Of a stretch of DNA of 64,000 nucleotides, positions 45,305 to 55,290 are shown piece after piece. The DNA is from Plectosphaerella cucumerina (taxonomy: Eukaryota; Ascomycota; Sordariomycetes; Glomerellales; Plectosphaerellaceae): contig JAGPXD010000003.1 in NCBI GenBank assembly GCA_020746995.1, positions 992,001 through 1,056,000 on the forward strand. The letters run 5' to 3'. The translations under genes were made by a program, and so were the position numbers. The notes under the pieces were generated by a model. That model did no database searches. It saw nothing but the letters and a program-made list of their open reading frames with translations, and had not been told where the DNA came from. Numbering within the stretch: the stretch's first letter is position 1; each line of letters opens with the position of its first letter.

Positions 45305-45791
45305 GATCGGACAACGAGAAGGTTGAGGGCAAAACTTGGAGGCTATGATACGTCAAGAGTGGGATTGTCCGGACACAACACCGGGAAAGTTTGGAATCAT
45401 TCGAATCAATCGCCGAGGGTTATGTATGAAGGGGTTTGGATAGGTGCTAATCTTCAGAGGTCATTGCTAGCTTCTTCTTCATTGTCGATCCTGCCCCAGG
45501 GGGCTCTCGCTAGCCGTGATGGGTTCTAATTCCAACTCCTAGCCCCAGTGATTTCTCCACACCAGTGCTCCTGCGGCCGTTCTCACTGCCTCTCCCCGGA
45601 TCTGGGGTCCGGGGAGAACTGGGAATGAGGGGAAGCGGTGGGCCAGGCTGCCCGGAAACAAAACCCGATGGGCCTTTGGTATTCACCGAGGGACGAGTCC
45701 ATGTCTTCGAAAGTTCGAATAGGTCATCGGATGTGGGCAGCTGGAATCCATTGTTACGCAATGCCGACGGCACTCGGGAGTGTGTGAGAAT
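45305..45791. other. Spacer upstream of the Dal5-like carrier
   Basis: 487 bp. Contains a perfect inverted repeat at 45591-45617 and no recognisable gene. Confidence 0.45.
45591..45617. promoter_or_regulatory. Perfect inverted repeat, candidate zinc-cluster operator
   Basis: TCTCCCCGGA (45591-45600), a 7-bp spacer, then TCCGGGGAGA (45608-45617). The dyad carries inverted CCGG triplets of the kind bound by Zn2Cys6 dimers. It lies 287 bp upstream of the carrier ATG and 175 bp past the EthD stop, so a hairpin at the EthD 3' end is the alternative. Confidence 0.4.
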
Positions 45792-46336
45792 CTAATTCTT
45801 CAGCTTGCCGGAGTCCATACCATCCTTTCCGCCCATTGCCTTGGACGCATCTCCCACCACAAGGTTCTCGTATCCCACCATGTAGGTCATGGGCAGTGCC
45901 ATGAACCTATTGCAGTCGTCGCTTAGCGCCGCAACATATTCCTTGCTGTGGTAGAAGGCCAGCCAATCGTCCCAACTCTTGACCCAGAGCTGCGCGCACC
46001 CATCGTAGTCGAGCACGTTCTCTCCGAGGCTCCGGGCCCGCTCCTTCATCTCGGAGGTCTGGTGGTGCTGTTGCATGTGTCAATCTCTGTCTGCAGGGCA
46101 CGGGACTCGTCACCACATCTTACCTGCGCATAGCGGACGATGTGATCCCTGAAGGCGTTCGTGGCAACAGCCAGATCTGCATGGACGGTGCGCCAGTGGC
46201 CAAAGAACGTGTCGTGGTCAATGGAATCAATCTTCCTAAAGAAGACTGATACCTTGATGCAGGGCTGGTAATTTGGCTGGGAGGTGTAGTCCACTTCAGG
46301 GTAGGTGAAATCGTGTTCAATCTGCTTCCAAGGCAT
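45792..46336 (-). CDS. EthD-domain protein (dimeric alpha/beta barrel)
   Basis: Small enzyme-like protein of about 160 residues. It starts MPWKQIEHDFTYPEVDY at 46336. One intron (about 46067-46126) joins HIVRYAQ to HHQTSEMKERA. The EthD/ferredoxin-like pattern is visible as IKVSVFFRKIDSIDHDTFFGHWRTVHADL in the first half and LWVKSWDDWLAFYHSKEYVAAL in the second. Fungal members act as dehydratases, decarboxylases or cyclases in aromatic and polyketide pathways or remain uncharacterised, so only a small-molecule lyase- or isomerase-type role can be suggested. Divergent from SDR1, with which it shares two TGACTCA-class sites. Confidence 0.83.
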
Positions 46337-46619
46337 CGTAGTAATGGTGCAAAGTAGGAGAATGAGACGGACGGGCACTGGACAGAACAACTGGAGACAC
46401 ACTTTCAACAGATGCGAGTTGTTGATTTCTTCTCACTGTGAAGCCAGAAGGTGTCGGGTCTTTGTTTTATGGCAATTGGAAAGGCCCGGACTGTACAGTA
46501 CAGCGACAACAGCAACGAAACCTCCAGCTGAGCCCGTGAACGGAAACCTGGGGGCAGCCCCAGGTGGGCAGTGTGGGGAGAGTAGCTGCCCCGGTTCTAC
46601 CCCGCATCACCAAGGGAAG

Positions 46620-46630
46620 CCTGAGTCAGG
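46620..46630. promoter_or_regulatory. Perfect AP-1-like palindrome CCTGAGTCAGG
   Basis: An 11-bp palindrome with TGAGTCA core in the EthD/SDR1 divergent promoter, 284 bp from the EthD start. Confidence 0.55.
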
Positions 46631-46735
46631 ACGTAGTACACATTGCAGCATTGGACGAGCCATCAATAGGATTCCGGAACTGGGCAGTCTGGTCATCTCT
46701 TTGGGGTTGGTGGCGCCGCCTCGGTGCCTCTGGCT

Positions 46736-46742
46736 TGACTCA
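46736..46742 (+). promoter_or_regulatory. AP-1-like site TGACTCA
   Basis: TTGACTCAGGGCATC in the same divergent promoter. The right flank AGGGC resembles those of other sites in the cluster. Confidence 0.5.
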
Positions 46743-47145
46743 GGGCATCAAGAGCTCGACGGCTGACAAGTTGCCAGGCATGGGAGCCTCGTTGCCGGAT
46801 CTACGCCATATCCCGCTCCCTGTTTTCTACTGGATTGGGTCTTGCATCTTCCAAGCCGCTTCCTTGCCTCGGAGAACGACGCGCGGAATCATTTCCCATC
46901 GTACTGTCGATGGGACAGCTGCTGCACCGGTCTACCAGATCTCTGCTTAGCATTGGTTGTGTGGCTAGTGCTTGAGCATCAGGAAGGTGTCTTGGTACGA
47001 AGCCAGGGTGGTCAAACTGGGTAAATCAGGTACGATCTCAGATCTATTTAAGCGGTGTCATACAGGTAGATAGCGAGATCCCGAGGATCCCCAAGAGGAC
47101 GCAATCACATCACCATCAACATCTTCATTTTTCAGCTTCGCGAAT

Positions 47146-48067
47146 ATGAGCACGCAGAAGACGGCTGTTATCACTGGCGGCGCCTCGGGGGTGGGACTTG
47201 CAGTGGCCCTTTCGCTTCTATCTGAGGGCTGGATAGTGAACATCTTCGACTTGAATGCCGCGGCCGGCCAGACCGTGACGCAGAAGCACCCTGGGCTGAA
47301 GTTCACCCAGGTGGACGTGACCTCCTGGGCGTCGCTCTCGTCCGCCTTTGACGCGATCTACAAGGCCCATGGCAGGATGGACTTTGTCTTTGCCAACGCC
47401 GGAATTCTCCAACTGGAGAACTTCTACGACAAGGACGTGGCGCTCCCTCCGTCCGAGCCGCGCCAGAACAGCATTGACATCAACTTGAAGGCGGTCATCA
47501 ATACCTGCCACCTTGCTCGGCACTACTTCCTGGCGAGCGAGAGGCACCCGGAACTAGATCCCGTGCTCGTGACCACGGCCAGCATCGCCAGCTTCGTAAG
47601 TCCACTGTGGGGAAGGGAGGCGCCCGGGATCGTCAAACCGTCCGGAAGCTGACAGGAACTAGTACGCCCAGGAGTTCAACCCGCTGTACTCGGCCTCTAA
47701 AGCTGGGGTCTTGGCCTTTGTGCGGTCCGTCGCGGCGCCGTTCCAGGCGGAGGGCATCCGCACGTACGCGCTCTGCCCCGGGACTGTCAGGACGAACCTG
47801 TTATCCCAGAGCGCCTGGGATACGTTCCCCGAGGAGTACCTCACTCCCGTGGATACGATTGTGTCTACCGTGCAGAAGCTCATCCAGGGCGGCGAGATGG
47901 AGGATGGCAAGGGACGAAAGATCTCCCGGGCCGAGAACTACGGTCTGGCTGTCGAGGTGTTCTGCAATGACTTTTACATCCGGGACCAGCTGGAGTTCAT
48001 CAATGATGGAATGAGGTTGATATGCGAGGCTGCTCGTCTGGACAATCAGCGACGCAACCTGAAGTGA
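47146..48067 (+). CDS. Short-chain dehydrogenase/reductase (SDR1)
   Basis: NAD(P)-dependent oxidoreductase of the classical SDR type, similar in layout to 15-hydroxyprostaglandin dehydrogenase-like fungal enzymes. The start at 47146 gives MSTQKTAVITGGASGVGLAV with the TGxxxGxG cofactor motif; the acidic residue of IFDLNAAAG after beta-2 suggests NAD preference. NAG occurs as FVFANAGILQ, the catalytic Ser in VTTASIASF and the YxxxK dyad in YSASKAG. Two exons, intron 47596-47662. The C-terminal part has LCPGTVRTNLL. About 285 residues, complete. It oxidises a secondary alcohol or reduces a ketone. It lies in tandem with SDR2 and divergent from the EthD gene. Confidence 0.93.
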
Positions 48068-48332
48068 CGGAGGGGTGATGAAGGCCGGGACACACATCAG
48101 TGGCTCCGTACCTCTAGACCAGCTTATCAAGCCCAACACGAAATCCCCTCATCAGTTCCCCACAGCGATAACCCCGGCTGCCGGTTAGTGCTGTCCAGGG
48201 TGCTAGGTTGGGGCAGCGGTAGCTGAAGACGCGGGGAAGCCCATACCACTAGAAATAGCCGTTGCAGGCCATTCTCCTTAGGTGAACCCCTGTCCCCCAA
48301 CTTTCCTTCCTTGCAACACGGCGTCCAGAGAC

Positions 48333-49371
48333 ATGAATGGTCAGCAGCAGCCCGCGACATATTCCGAGAGCCGCGTCTGGCTTATTACAGGATGCTCTTC
48401 CGGCTTCGGGCGGGAGTTGGTTCTTGCAGCCTCAGCCTGTGGCGACAGGGTTATTGCAACGGCCCGACGCATCGCTGATCTGGAGTACTGCCAGTCGATC
48501 AGCAACATTCGGCGTCTGGAGCTGGACGTAACCAGCTCGCAGGCGGATCTCGACGGCAAGGTGCACGAGGCCATGAAGGAATTCGGCAGACTGGACGTAC
48601 TGGTGAATAATGCCGGTTACGTCCTCTCCGGTGTCTGGGAGGAGCTCAGGTACTGAGATGAACGTTACGATGGCTCCATCAGGTCCCAGGGCTAATCCCG
48701 GTACAGTCAGGAGCAGGTTCAAGCCCAATTTGATACCCTCGTCTTCGGTCCCCTGAAGCTCACGCGTTCAGTGCTGCCGCACATGCGCAGCCAAAAGTCT
48801 GGCACTGTCCTGTTCATGGGCAGCATCTCGGGGTGGCACGGCGTCGCAGGCGGGGGACCTTACAGCGCTGCGAAGTTCGCCCTCGAAGGTAAGAAGACAG
48901 TCACATTTCATGGATGGTTCGCGTATTGATCTCGACGCTTTAGGTGCCGTGGAGTGCCTGTCAAAGGAAACCCAGCAACTGGGCATCAGCGTCCACATCC
49001 TGGTTCTCGGGCAGTTTCGGACCAGTATCCTCGAGCTTACGAAAAAGAAAGCCGAGCTGGACCCTACGCGCGGTGAGGCATGCTACGCGTCAATCAAGGC
49101 TGAGATGGCCCGGATCCATGCCGCGACGACGGGCGCGCAACCCGGAGATCCTGTGAGGGCTTCGGAGCGCATCGTGGAATTGGCGCACAGGGCCCTGAAC
49201 GGGGGCGAGGCGGCGGCGAATATGCCGATTCGCATTCCCATCGGCTCTGATGCCGTCCAGGTAATGAGATCGAAATGCGAGAGGACTTTGACGTCTCTGG
49301 ATGAGTGGGAGGTGTTTGCGAACTCGACCGACTTTCCGGGCAAGGCGGCAGTACCTACATATCTCCGATAG
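48333..49371 (+). CDS. Short-chain dehydrogenase/reductase (SDR2)
   Basis: Second classical SDR, unlike SDR1 in sequence. It starts MNGQQQPATYSESRVWLITG at 48333; the cofactor loop is TGCSSGFGREL, and ATARR after beta-2 favours NADP. NNAG occurs as VLVNNAGYVLSG, the catalytic Ser in FMGSISGWHG and the YxxxK dyad in YSAAKFALEG. Two introns (about 48650-48708 and 48891-48942) join in phase. The C-terminal portion ends PGKAAVPTYLR. About 310 residues. Its promoter (48068-48332) has no TGACTCA. The substrate is unknown; together with SDR1 it gives the cluster two independent carbonyl-redox activities. Confidence 0.92.
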
Positions 49372-49596
49372 ATACTTGAGAATGAGTTCAGGTTTAGTGC
49401 ACATTAGGGCCGGACATGCAGATTCGCCGAGTTATGTCCTTTGCCATGTTGGTCACAAATCATGTGAACCTCTGGGTACCGACGAGTACGGAATGAACAG
49501 CGACAAAACTTGATAATGCAAAGGACCATGCATGAGCTGCAGAAGTTGGGTTCATTCTATCGAGTCCACAACTGCTGATATCTACCCACGTTCTAT

Positions 49597-50712
49597 CTAG
49601 GCCGCCTTGCCAGCTGACTTCTGCCGCTCGAGAAACTCGTCGCTGAAGCTGTAGTCTGTGTATCCGACAGCAGACATCGGGGTGTAGAACGAGTCCCTGT
49701 TGTACTTGGTGAGCTCCAGGTCAGACTCGATTCGAAATGGCAGGTCCGGAGTCGAGATGAAGTATCTGCCAAACATGACAACGACGTCCTCGTCGGGGTA
49801 CTCCTCGTCCACTGTCTTCTTCGCCGTGTCGGGCTTGTATCCGCCGGCGACCAGGACGACGCCCTTCCTGGCCTTGATCGCGAATGCGAGCGAGTCGGCC
49901 GCGTCGACGTCGCCGGCGCCTGCGATTCTCGACTCAACCAGATGCACGTAGGCCAGATTGAACGCGTTGAGCTTCTGGATGATATCCGTGAACTGGGGGA
50001 TCGGGTCGTCCATCCTCATAGCGTTGTAAGCACTCCAGGGGCTGAACCGAATTCCGGTTCGGGCGGGGCCAATAGCATCGCAGACGGCCTGGACCACCTC
50101 GACAGCAAACCGGGACCTATTCTCGACGCTACCGCCATAGCTATCCGTCCGGTTATTACAGACGTCCTGCAGAAACTGGTCGATAAGGTATCCGTTGGCG
50201 CCATGCAGCTCGACGCCATCGAAGCCAGCATCGACGGCATTCTTAGCAGCCTGGGCGTACTGCTGAGCAGTCTTCTTGATCTCATCGACTGTCAGAGGAG
50301 TTGGAGGCCCTCGGTCCGAGTCGACCTCAATGTTGCCGGAGCTTCTGAGAGGAATTCCCTCCTTTGCCGCCGCCTTCATGTCGATAGTTCGGCCCAGCGC
50401 CCAGAGTTGACAGAAGATGAACGAGCCCTTCTCGTGGACAGCGTCTGTAACCTCGCGCCAGGCCTTGATCTGAGCGGTATTATATATCCCGGGAGCGTTG
50501 GCATAGCCGCCATGCTCAGGGGCGATGAACGTGCCCTCCGAGATCAGGAGGGTGCCGGGCACGGAGGCTCTTTGGGTGTAGTAGTCTTTAAAGAATGGCA
50601 AAGGGACGTGGACGTCTGAGGCTCGGTATCGCGTCAGCGGACACATCCCCAGTCGGTGCTTTAACTGGAGATTGCCGACCGTCAGGGGCTTGAAGAGTCG
50701 AGACTCGGCCAT
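49597..50712 (-). CDS. Old Yellow Enzyme family NADH:flavin oxidoreductase
   Basis: FMN enzyme that reduces activated C=C bonds of enones or enals, related to 12-oxophytodienoate reductases and yeast OYE. Intronless frame; the start chosen at 50712 (MAESRLFKPLTVGNLQLKHR) is the normal family start although the frame is open to 50970. Landmarks are MCPLTRYRA near the N-terminus, FCQLWALGR, the substrate-binding His/Asn pair in ELHGANGYLIDQFLQ, SYGGSVENRSRF, and the phosphate-binding VLVAGGY...VMFGRYF. 371 residues, ending FLERQKSAGKAA. Divergent from the sugar-type carrier; the shared promoter holds the clearest composite motif of the window. Confidence 0.93.
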   Translation of the reverse strand: MAESRLFKPLTVGNLQLKHRLGMCPLTRYRASDVHVPLPFFKDYYTQRASVPGTLLISEGTFIAPEHGGYANAPGIYNTAQIKAWREVTDAVHEKGSFIFCQLWALGRTIDMKAAAKEGIPLRSSGNIEVDSDRGPPTPLTVDEIKKTAQQYAQAAKNAVDAGFDGVELHGANGYLIDQFLQDVCNNRTDSYGGSVENRSRFAVEVVQAVCDAIGPARTGIRFSPWSAYNAMRMDDPIPQFTDIIQKLNAFNLAYVHLVESRIAGAGDVDAADSLAFAIKARKGVVLVAGGYKPDTAKKTVDEEYPDEDVVVMFGRYFISTPDLPFRIESDLELTKYNRDSFYTPMSAVGYTDYSFSDEFLERQKSAGKAA

Positions 50713-51441
50713 TGCGTGATATCGGGCCGGGGTTGGGAAAGACGTATCCTGAATGACTCCGTGCCTTGGCTTAACAAGAGCTGAAAATCTAGGTCGCGAT
50801 GGCTGATAGTCCTGCTCGTCCAAATCTCGTGATGTCGATTGAACACCTTTAAGCATCGCATGGCCGCACGTCGCGCGAAGTGGCAGCTTACCGATCTCGA
50901 AGCTAACCAACCTTGTGCGGTTTCCCTGCCATGACTCAGGGGCGATGCCCTTTGTCATGGCTAGCGGCATTCACGGATGACTCAACTCAGCTGAGGGGGA
51001 GACCGAGTGCCATGCCATCAGCTTCGTTGGAGGGTGTGGTGGGGCGGGAAACATTTCCGTGCCTGACTCGAGACACGATGTGGTTCATGGGATCCTGCCC
51101 TTGTGTTTCTGGGCATCGCCAACCCAACTAGCAACGAAAGCTCCCCACGGGGTAATCTGGAGAACGCGGGGAAGCGGAAGTGAGGTCAATGCGCAGGTTT
51201 GGAATACCAGCGGCCCCGGAGTCACACAGTTGGTGCGCAGAGAAAGCTGAGAGCTGAGCTTGAGAGGCGCCTGCCAAGCACCGCCCATCAACCAGGCTCT
51301 CCAGGCCACATCGAGAACATAAAGCACCCAACTCCGGCCAAAGGCTTACAACTCTTTTCGAGACGACGTGCTCTCAACAAATTTTCCATCATTTCAATCT
51401 CGCCAATACTTTCGAATCTCTCGATACCTACACTCCGCAAC
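50713..51441. other. Divergent promoter region, OYE / sugar-type carrier
   Basis: 729 bp with two TGACTCA sites (50932, 50978) and the composite module at 50930-50960. No gene inside. Confidence 0.55.
50930..50960 (+). promoter_or_regulatory. Composite TGACTCA...TTTGTCATGG module
   Basis: CATGACTCAGG is followed 19 bp later by TTTGTCATGG. The ends form an inverted repeat (GCCATGAC / GTCATGGC) around a GGGC...GCCC core. It lies 218-248 bp upstream of the OYE start. A second TGACTCA sits at 50978-50984. Confidence 0.65.
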
Positions 51442-53421
51442 ATGCTAGGGTCACTCAAGAAGAATATCAGGGGCAAGACTATCAGGTGGCTTCTTTCGTG
51501 GAGCTGCTCCGTCGCAAGTACCGTCATTCAAGGAGCACGCTCCTCGATCGTCCATTCACTTACAGTGCCATCAGTCCTTCTGTCTCTATGGCTACGATGC
51601 TGGCGTACTGGGCGGCGTCCAGGAGACCGCCCCCTTTCGCTACGCTATGGGTGTACGTAACAACCACATTTCATACCGTGAAAACGCAAACTCTGAGAAT
51701 TGACATGCCGGCCTCTAACAGAACCCCACTGGCACCTATGTCATTCCTATGATTGCCTCGGCCTACACGCTGGCCGCGACGGTCTGCTCCCTCGCGGTCA
51801 TGGTCATCGGTATGCCCCTCGGGCGACGAGGGTGCATCTTGCTCGGAAACGGCTTTGTGGTCGTAGGCGGCAGCCTTCAGGCTTCTGCCTGGTCTGTCCC
51901 GCACATGATAGTTGGACGCATTTTCTGTGTAAGTGTTCTTCTTGGGTAGAAACCTCGCGGGGAACATCAGCTAACCCTCATGGTCACCAGGGATTCGGCA
52001 TCGGGGTAAATCTTTGCAGCAGTGCCTCGGCCCCGGAAACCTGGATCTAACAGAGCTAGTTCATTTCGTGCGCCATCCCGACATACCAAGCTGAGATGGG
52101 CACCGAGAACACCGAACGTGGCCCAGACGTTGCCCGGACGTGCATCTGGCTCGTCTCTGGTGCTGCCATCGCCTACTGGGTTGATTTCGGCTTCACTCGG
52201 ATGGACAATCAGATATCCTGGGTGAGACAACACATCCATACCGTCATATTAGTGGCCAACTAACTCCGAAGTAGCGTATCCCTATCGGTCTCCAGTGCCT
52301 CTTTGCCATTGTTGCGGGATCCATGACCCTCCTGCTTCCAGACACGCCACGTTGGTACTATGTGCGCGGGCGCATCCAGGAAGGCGACGAGACAGTGAGT
52401 AGACTGATCGATACCCCCATCGACGATCCCCGCGTCCATCACATGAGGGAGTCCATCCTCGCTAGCATCGCCCTGGAGGAGAGCTCGAAGGAGCGCGGTT
52501 TCCAGATCCTTGACCTCGTCTGGGACAGAAGCGACCTCCGCGTCGGCAGGCGCATTCGCATCTCTTTCTTGATCCTTGCTATTCAACAGATGATGGGTAA
52601 GACATAGGTCCTCCCTCATATCGGCCATTGAGATCTAACCAGCACTTCTGCGTGAAGGTATCAACCTCTCAGTGTATTACAGCACCGTCATCTTCGCGCA
52701 GGTCGGCTTGTCGCCCTTCCTGGCTCAGCTTCTCGCTGCCATCATGAACACATTCTTTGCCGCCGGAACAGTACCTCTCGTGTACACTATCGAGAAATTC
52801 GGCCGCCGCAATATTCTGATGTACTCCGCGATGGCCCTGACGGTTTGCATGGCCATCTTTGTCGCCATGATCGGTCTTGAGAACCGCACCGATGCCACGC
52901 AGTGGACCGCTGTCGGTGCCATTTTCATCTACAACATCGTCTTCGGATATGGGTGGATTGGTGTCTGCTGGCTGTACGGACCAGAGGTATGCGTCGAGCC
53001 CCTTCGCATGAAGCGACTTGAGCTAACAACTAAGCAGATCGCACCCCTCAAACTCCGTCATGCCGGTGCTGCAGCTGGCGCATTCGGCGAGTGGCTCTTC
53101 TCCTTCATCACTGTCTTCGCCGGCGGCATCGCGCTGCAGAACGTTGGCTGGAAGATCTGGATCTGGATGGCCCTGTCTTGCTTCGCCGCCATCTTCTTCG
53201 TGTACTTCATGTGCCCAGAGGTCAGCATTGGATCTTTTGATACCCCGGAATCACTCAAACTGACATGCGGCTAGACCACTGGAAAGTCCCTGGAGGAGAT
53301 CGACTTGCTTTTTGCCAAGGACGATGTCAAGGACAGCATTCTCGCTCGTGCCGTCGTCCCGGGAAACTACGACGACGACGAGAAGAAGGCCAGCACCCCT
53401 GTTCTGGTTGAATCAGCTTAA
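51442..53421 (+). CDS. MFS sugar-type transporter
   Basis: Twelve-helix carrier of the sugar-porter family. It starts MLGSLKKNIRGKTIRWLLSW at 51442; the next exon reads FCLYGYDAGVLGGVQETAPF. The first junction is not resolved: the obvious GT donors do not give the right phase, so a non-standard donor or a one-base frameshift around 51490-51580 is possible. Downstream exons join well: MGNPTGTYVIPMIASAYTL, SVPHMIVGRIFCGFGIG with FISCAIPTYQAEMG, LLLPDTPRWYYVRG, ILAIQQMMG with INLSVYYSTVIFAQ, WLYGPE with IAPLKLRHAGAAAGAFGEW, CPETTGKSLEEIDLLF. It ends STPVLVESA. Divergent from the OYE gene, so probably co-regulated. The substrate may be a sugar, polyol or glycoside. Confidence 0.85.
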
Positions 53422-53863
53422 GCGCAAAGGCCAAAGGACGCTTCTCGTCGGGAATTGAGAGTTCCAACGCTTTTAAAAATCCTCGTAGCCCGACTTGGAG
53501 ACTCAAAAGTTATCTGGGCTCAGTGTCTTGTCTGTCAATATATAAGCTGCCAATGGATGGATCCTAGACTTCAAATGAGTCGCTGAGAGTTTTGAAATGC
53601 GAGCACCTCCCCAAAAGACGACATATATCTTGAAGGCTTAGCGGATAAGATCTTAGTCTTTTGCCCGGAATAACTACTTAAGGCCCGCCGCCGTGAGAGA
53701 CTTCCATGTAAGCGTAAGGTTAACTAGCCTAACACGCCGATGCTTATATTTTCATAGTCTATATACGATATAAGGGAGGACACTACAAGGACGACATTAC
53801 ATCATAGTGGGGGTCAATAGGTATTAAGGGATTGGTCTGGAAATCTCTAAGCTAGATACAAGT
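53422..53863. other. AT-rich spacer between convergent genes
   Basis: 442 bp between the carrier and ADH-B, both ending here. From about 53570 the base composition turns AT-rich with TATATA-like words. No gene; perhaps a short decayed repeat or 3' regions. Confidence 0.4.
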
Positions 53864-55290
53864 TTACTCAAATACTATCCCCAGGCGTCCCGCAGTTTGA
53901 CCAGCCTCCATCATGTCAATCATCTTATTGATATCGTTGATATCATTGAAGACCGAGACATGGGAGCTGACCCCATGATCATGGCTGAACTGGATCGCCT
54001 CGGGCATCCTTTGGGGAATCCCGCTGCTCCTCCCGGCAATGCGGTACTTTCCGAGGAGGATGTCCAGGGCAGAGATGGAGAGCTCACCCTTGGGAATGCC
54101 GGCCACCATCAAGAGGCCGTTGATGCTAGTCTACGTTAGGCAACACAGACAGCAGTAATAGGGAGGGTCTGGCTCACCGCAAGGTCTTGGGAGCGTTGGT
54201 GTAGGCGATGTTGGAGGCACTGAAGACAGCTGCGGCGTGGCACCCGCCATTGGTGATCTTCTTGATCTTGGCCTCGTATTTGGGGTCATCCTTGGAGTTG
54301 AACGCAGCGTCTGCTCCGAGGCTTCTGGCATCTTCCAGCTGTGCGTCGGAAATGTCGATTGCGATGACCTTCAGCTTCATTGCCTTGGCATATTGAACGC
54401 CTGTGATCAAACCATCAGAAAGAGTGAGCGGAAGAGATTCTAGTAGTTGGCGCACCAAGGTGGCCCAGCCCACCGCATCCAATAATAGCGATCCATTGGC
54501 CTTCGGTGAGGTCGCATCCTTTGACACAGTGGTACGCTGCGGAGAGAATGTAAAGGTAAGTTGACTGATGCTCGTATGTTCTGGACAGGAGTTCACCACC
54601 CACCCGTAATGCCGGCGCAGAAGAGGGGAGCCGCCTTGACCATGTCCATGCCGTTGGGCAGGACCATCGCGTTGCGGTAATCAGTGGTCGAGAACTGGGC
54701 GAAGTGGCCGGCTGTCTGGAAGCCGTGTAGCCTTTGCGTTCCCGCCTCGCAAAACAGGTTGTGAACCTGGCATCCCTCGCAGTTATCTGTCGTCGCCCCT
54801 TGTTAGTATCGAGGAAGCGGGGGCGGTATCTAGACTGGACTCACAGCAAGCAGAGCTGCAACCGAGACAGCCGACCCTGTCCCCAATCTTGAAGCCCGTT
54901 ACATTACTTCCCATTGCCACGACGGTTCCCGTGTTTTCATGGCCGATCGTGATTGTATCCGTTGGCGGCTTCTCGGCAGTGTGGCCCCAGAAGAGCATCT
55001 TTGATCCGTGTTAACCAGGGCAGCTCAAATGAAATTACTCAAGCCGCCTGAGGAAGAGAGAAGCACAAAATACTCACAAGATCCGAATGGCACAGGGTGG
55101 CGCATTTCGTCTTCATCAAGATCTCGTTGTCGCCGCATGTCGGGATGGGAACCTGGGTGACCTCGACCTTGTTCAAGTGCTAGGACGCCGAGGAGTTAGA
55201 CGAGTCTCGTCCAGTGTTGCACATTACGCGATTCATGCTCACCACGTTATACTGGGCAGCCAGCATAGTCTCTGCAGCGATGGAGCCCAT
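53864..55290 (-). CDS. Zinc-dependent alcohol dehydrogenase, ADH1-like (ADH-B)
   Basis: Medium-chain NAD-dependent alcohol dehydrogenase of the fungal/yeast ADH1 type. It starts MGSIAAETMLAAQYNVV at 55290. About six introns, the first at about 55176-55239 leading to HLNKVEVTQVPIPTCGDNE. Catalytic zinc ligands are Cys in KTKCATLCHSD and His-Glu in IGHENTGTVV. The structural lobe includes CEGCQVHNLFC. The cofactor region has IAIIGCGGLGHL followed by VIAIDISDAQLEDARSLGAD. The protein ends TAGRLGIVFE. About 360 residues. It oxidises a primary or secondary alcohol and pairs naturally with ALDH2. Its promoter holds a composite motif and a second TGAGTCA. Confidence 0.88.

Larger units (their letters stand above)
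46337..47145. other. Divergent promoter region, EthD / SDR1
   Basis: 809 bp between two divergent genes, with AP-1-like sites at 46620-46630 and 46736-46742. A TATTTAAG-like element lies near 47043-47050, about 100 bp upstream of the SDR1 ATG. Open frames in this stretch look non-coding. Confidence 0.5.
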
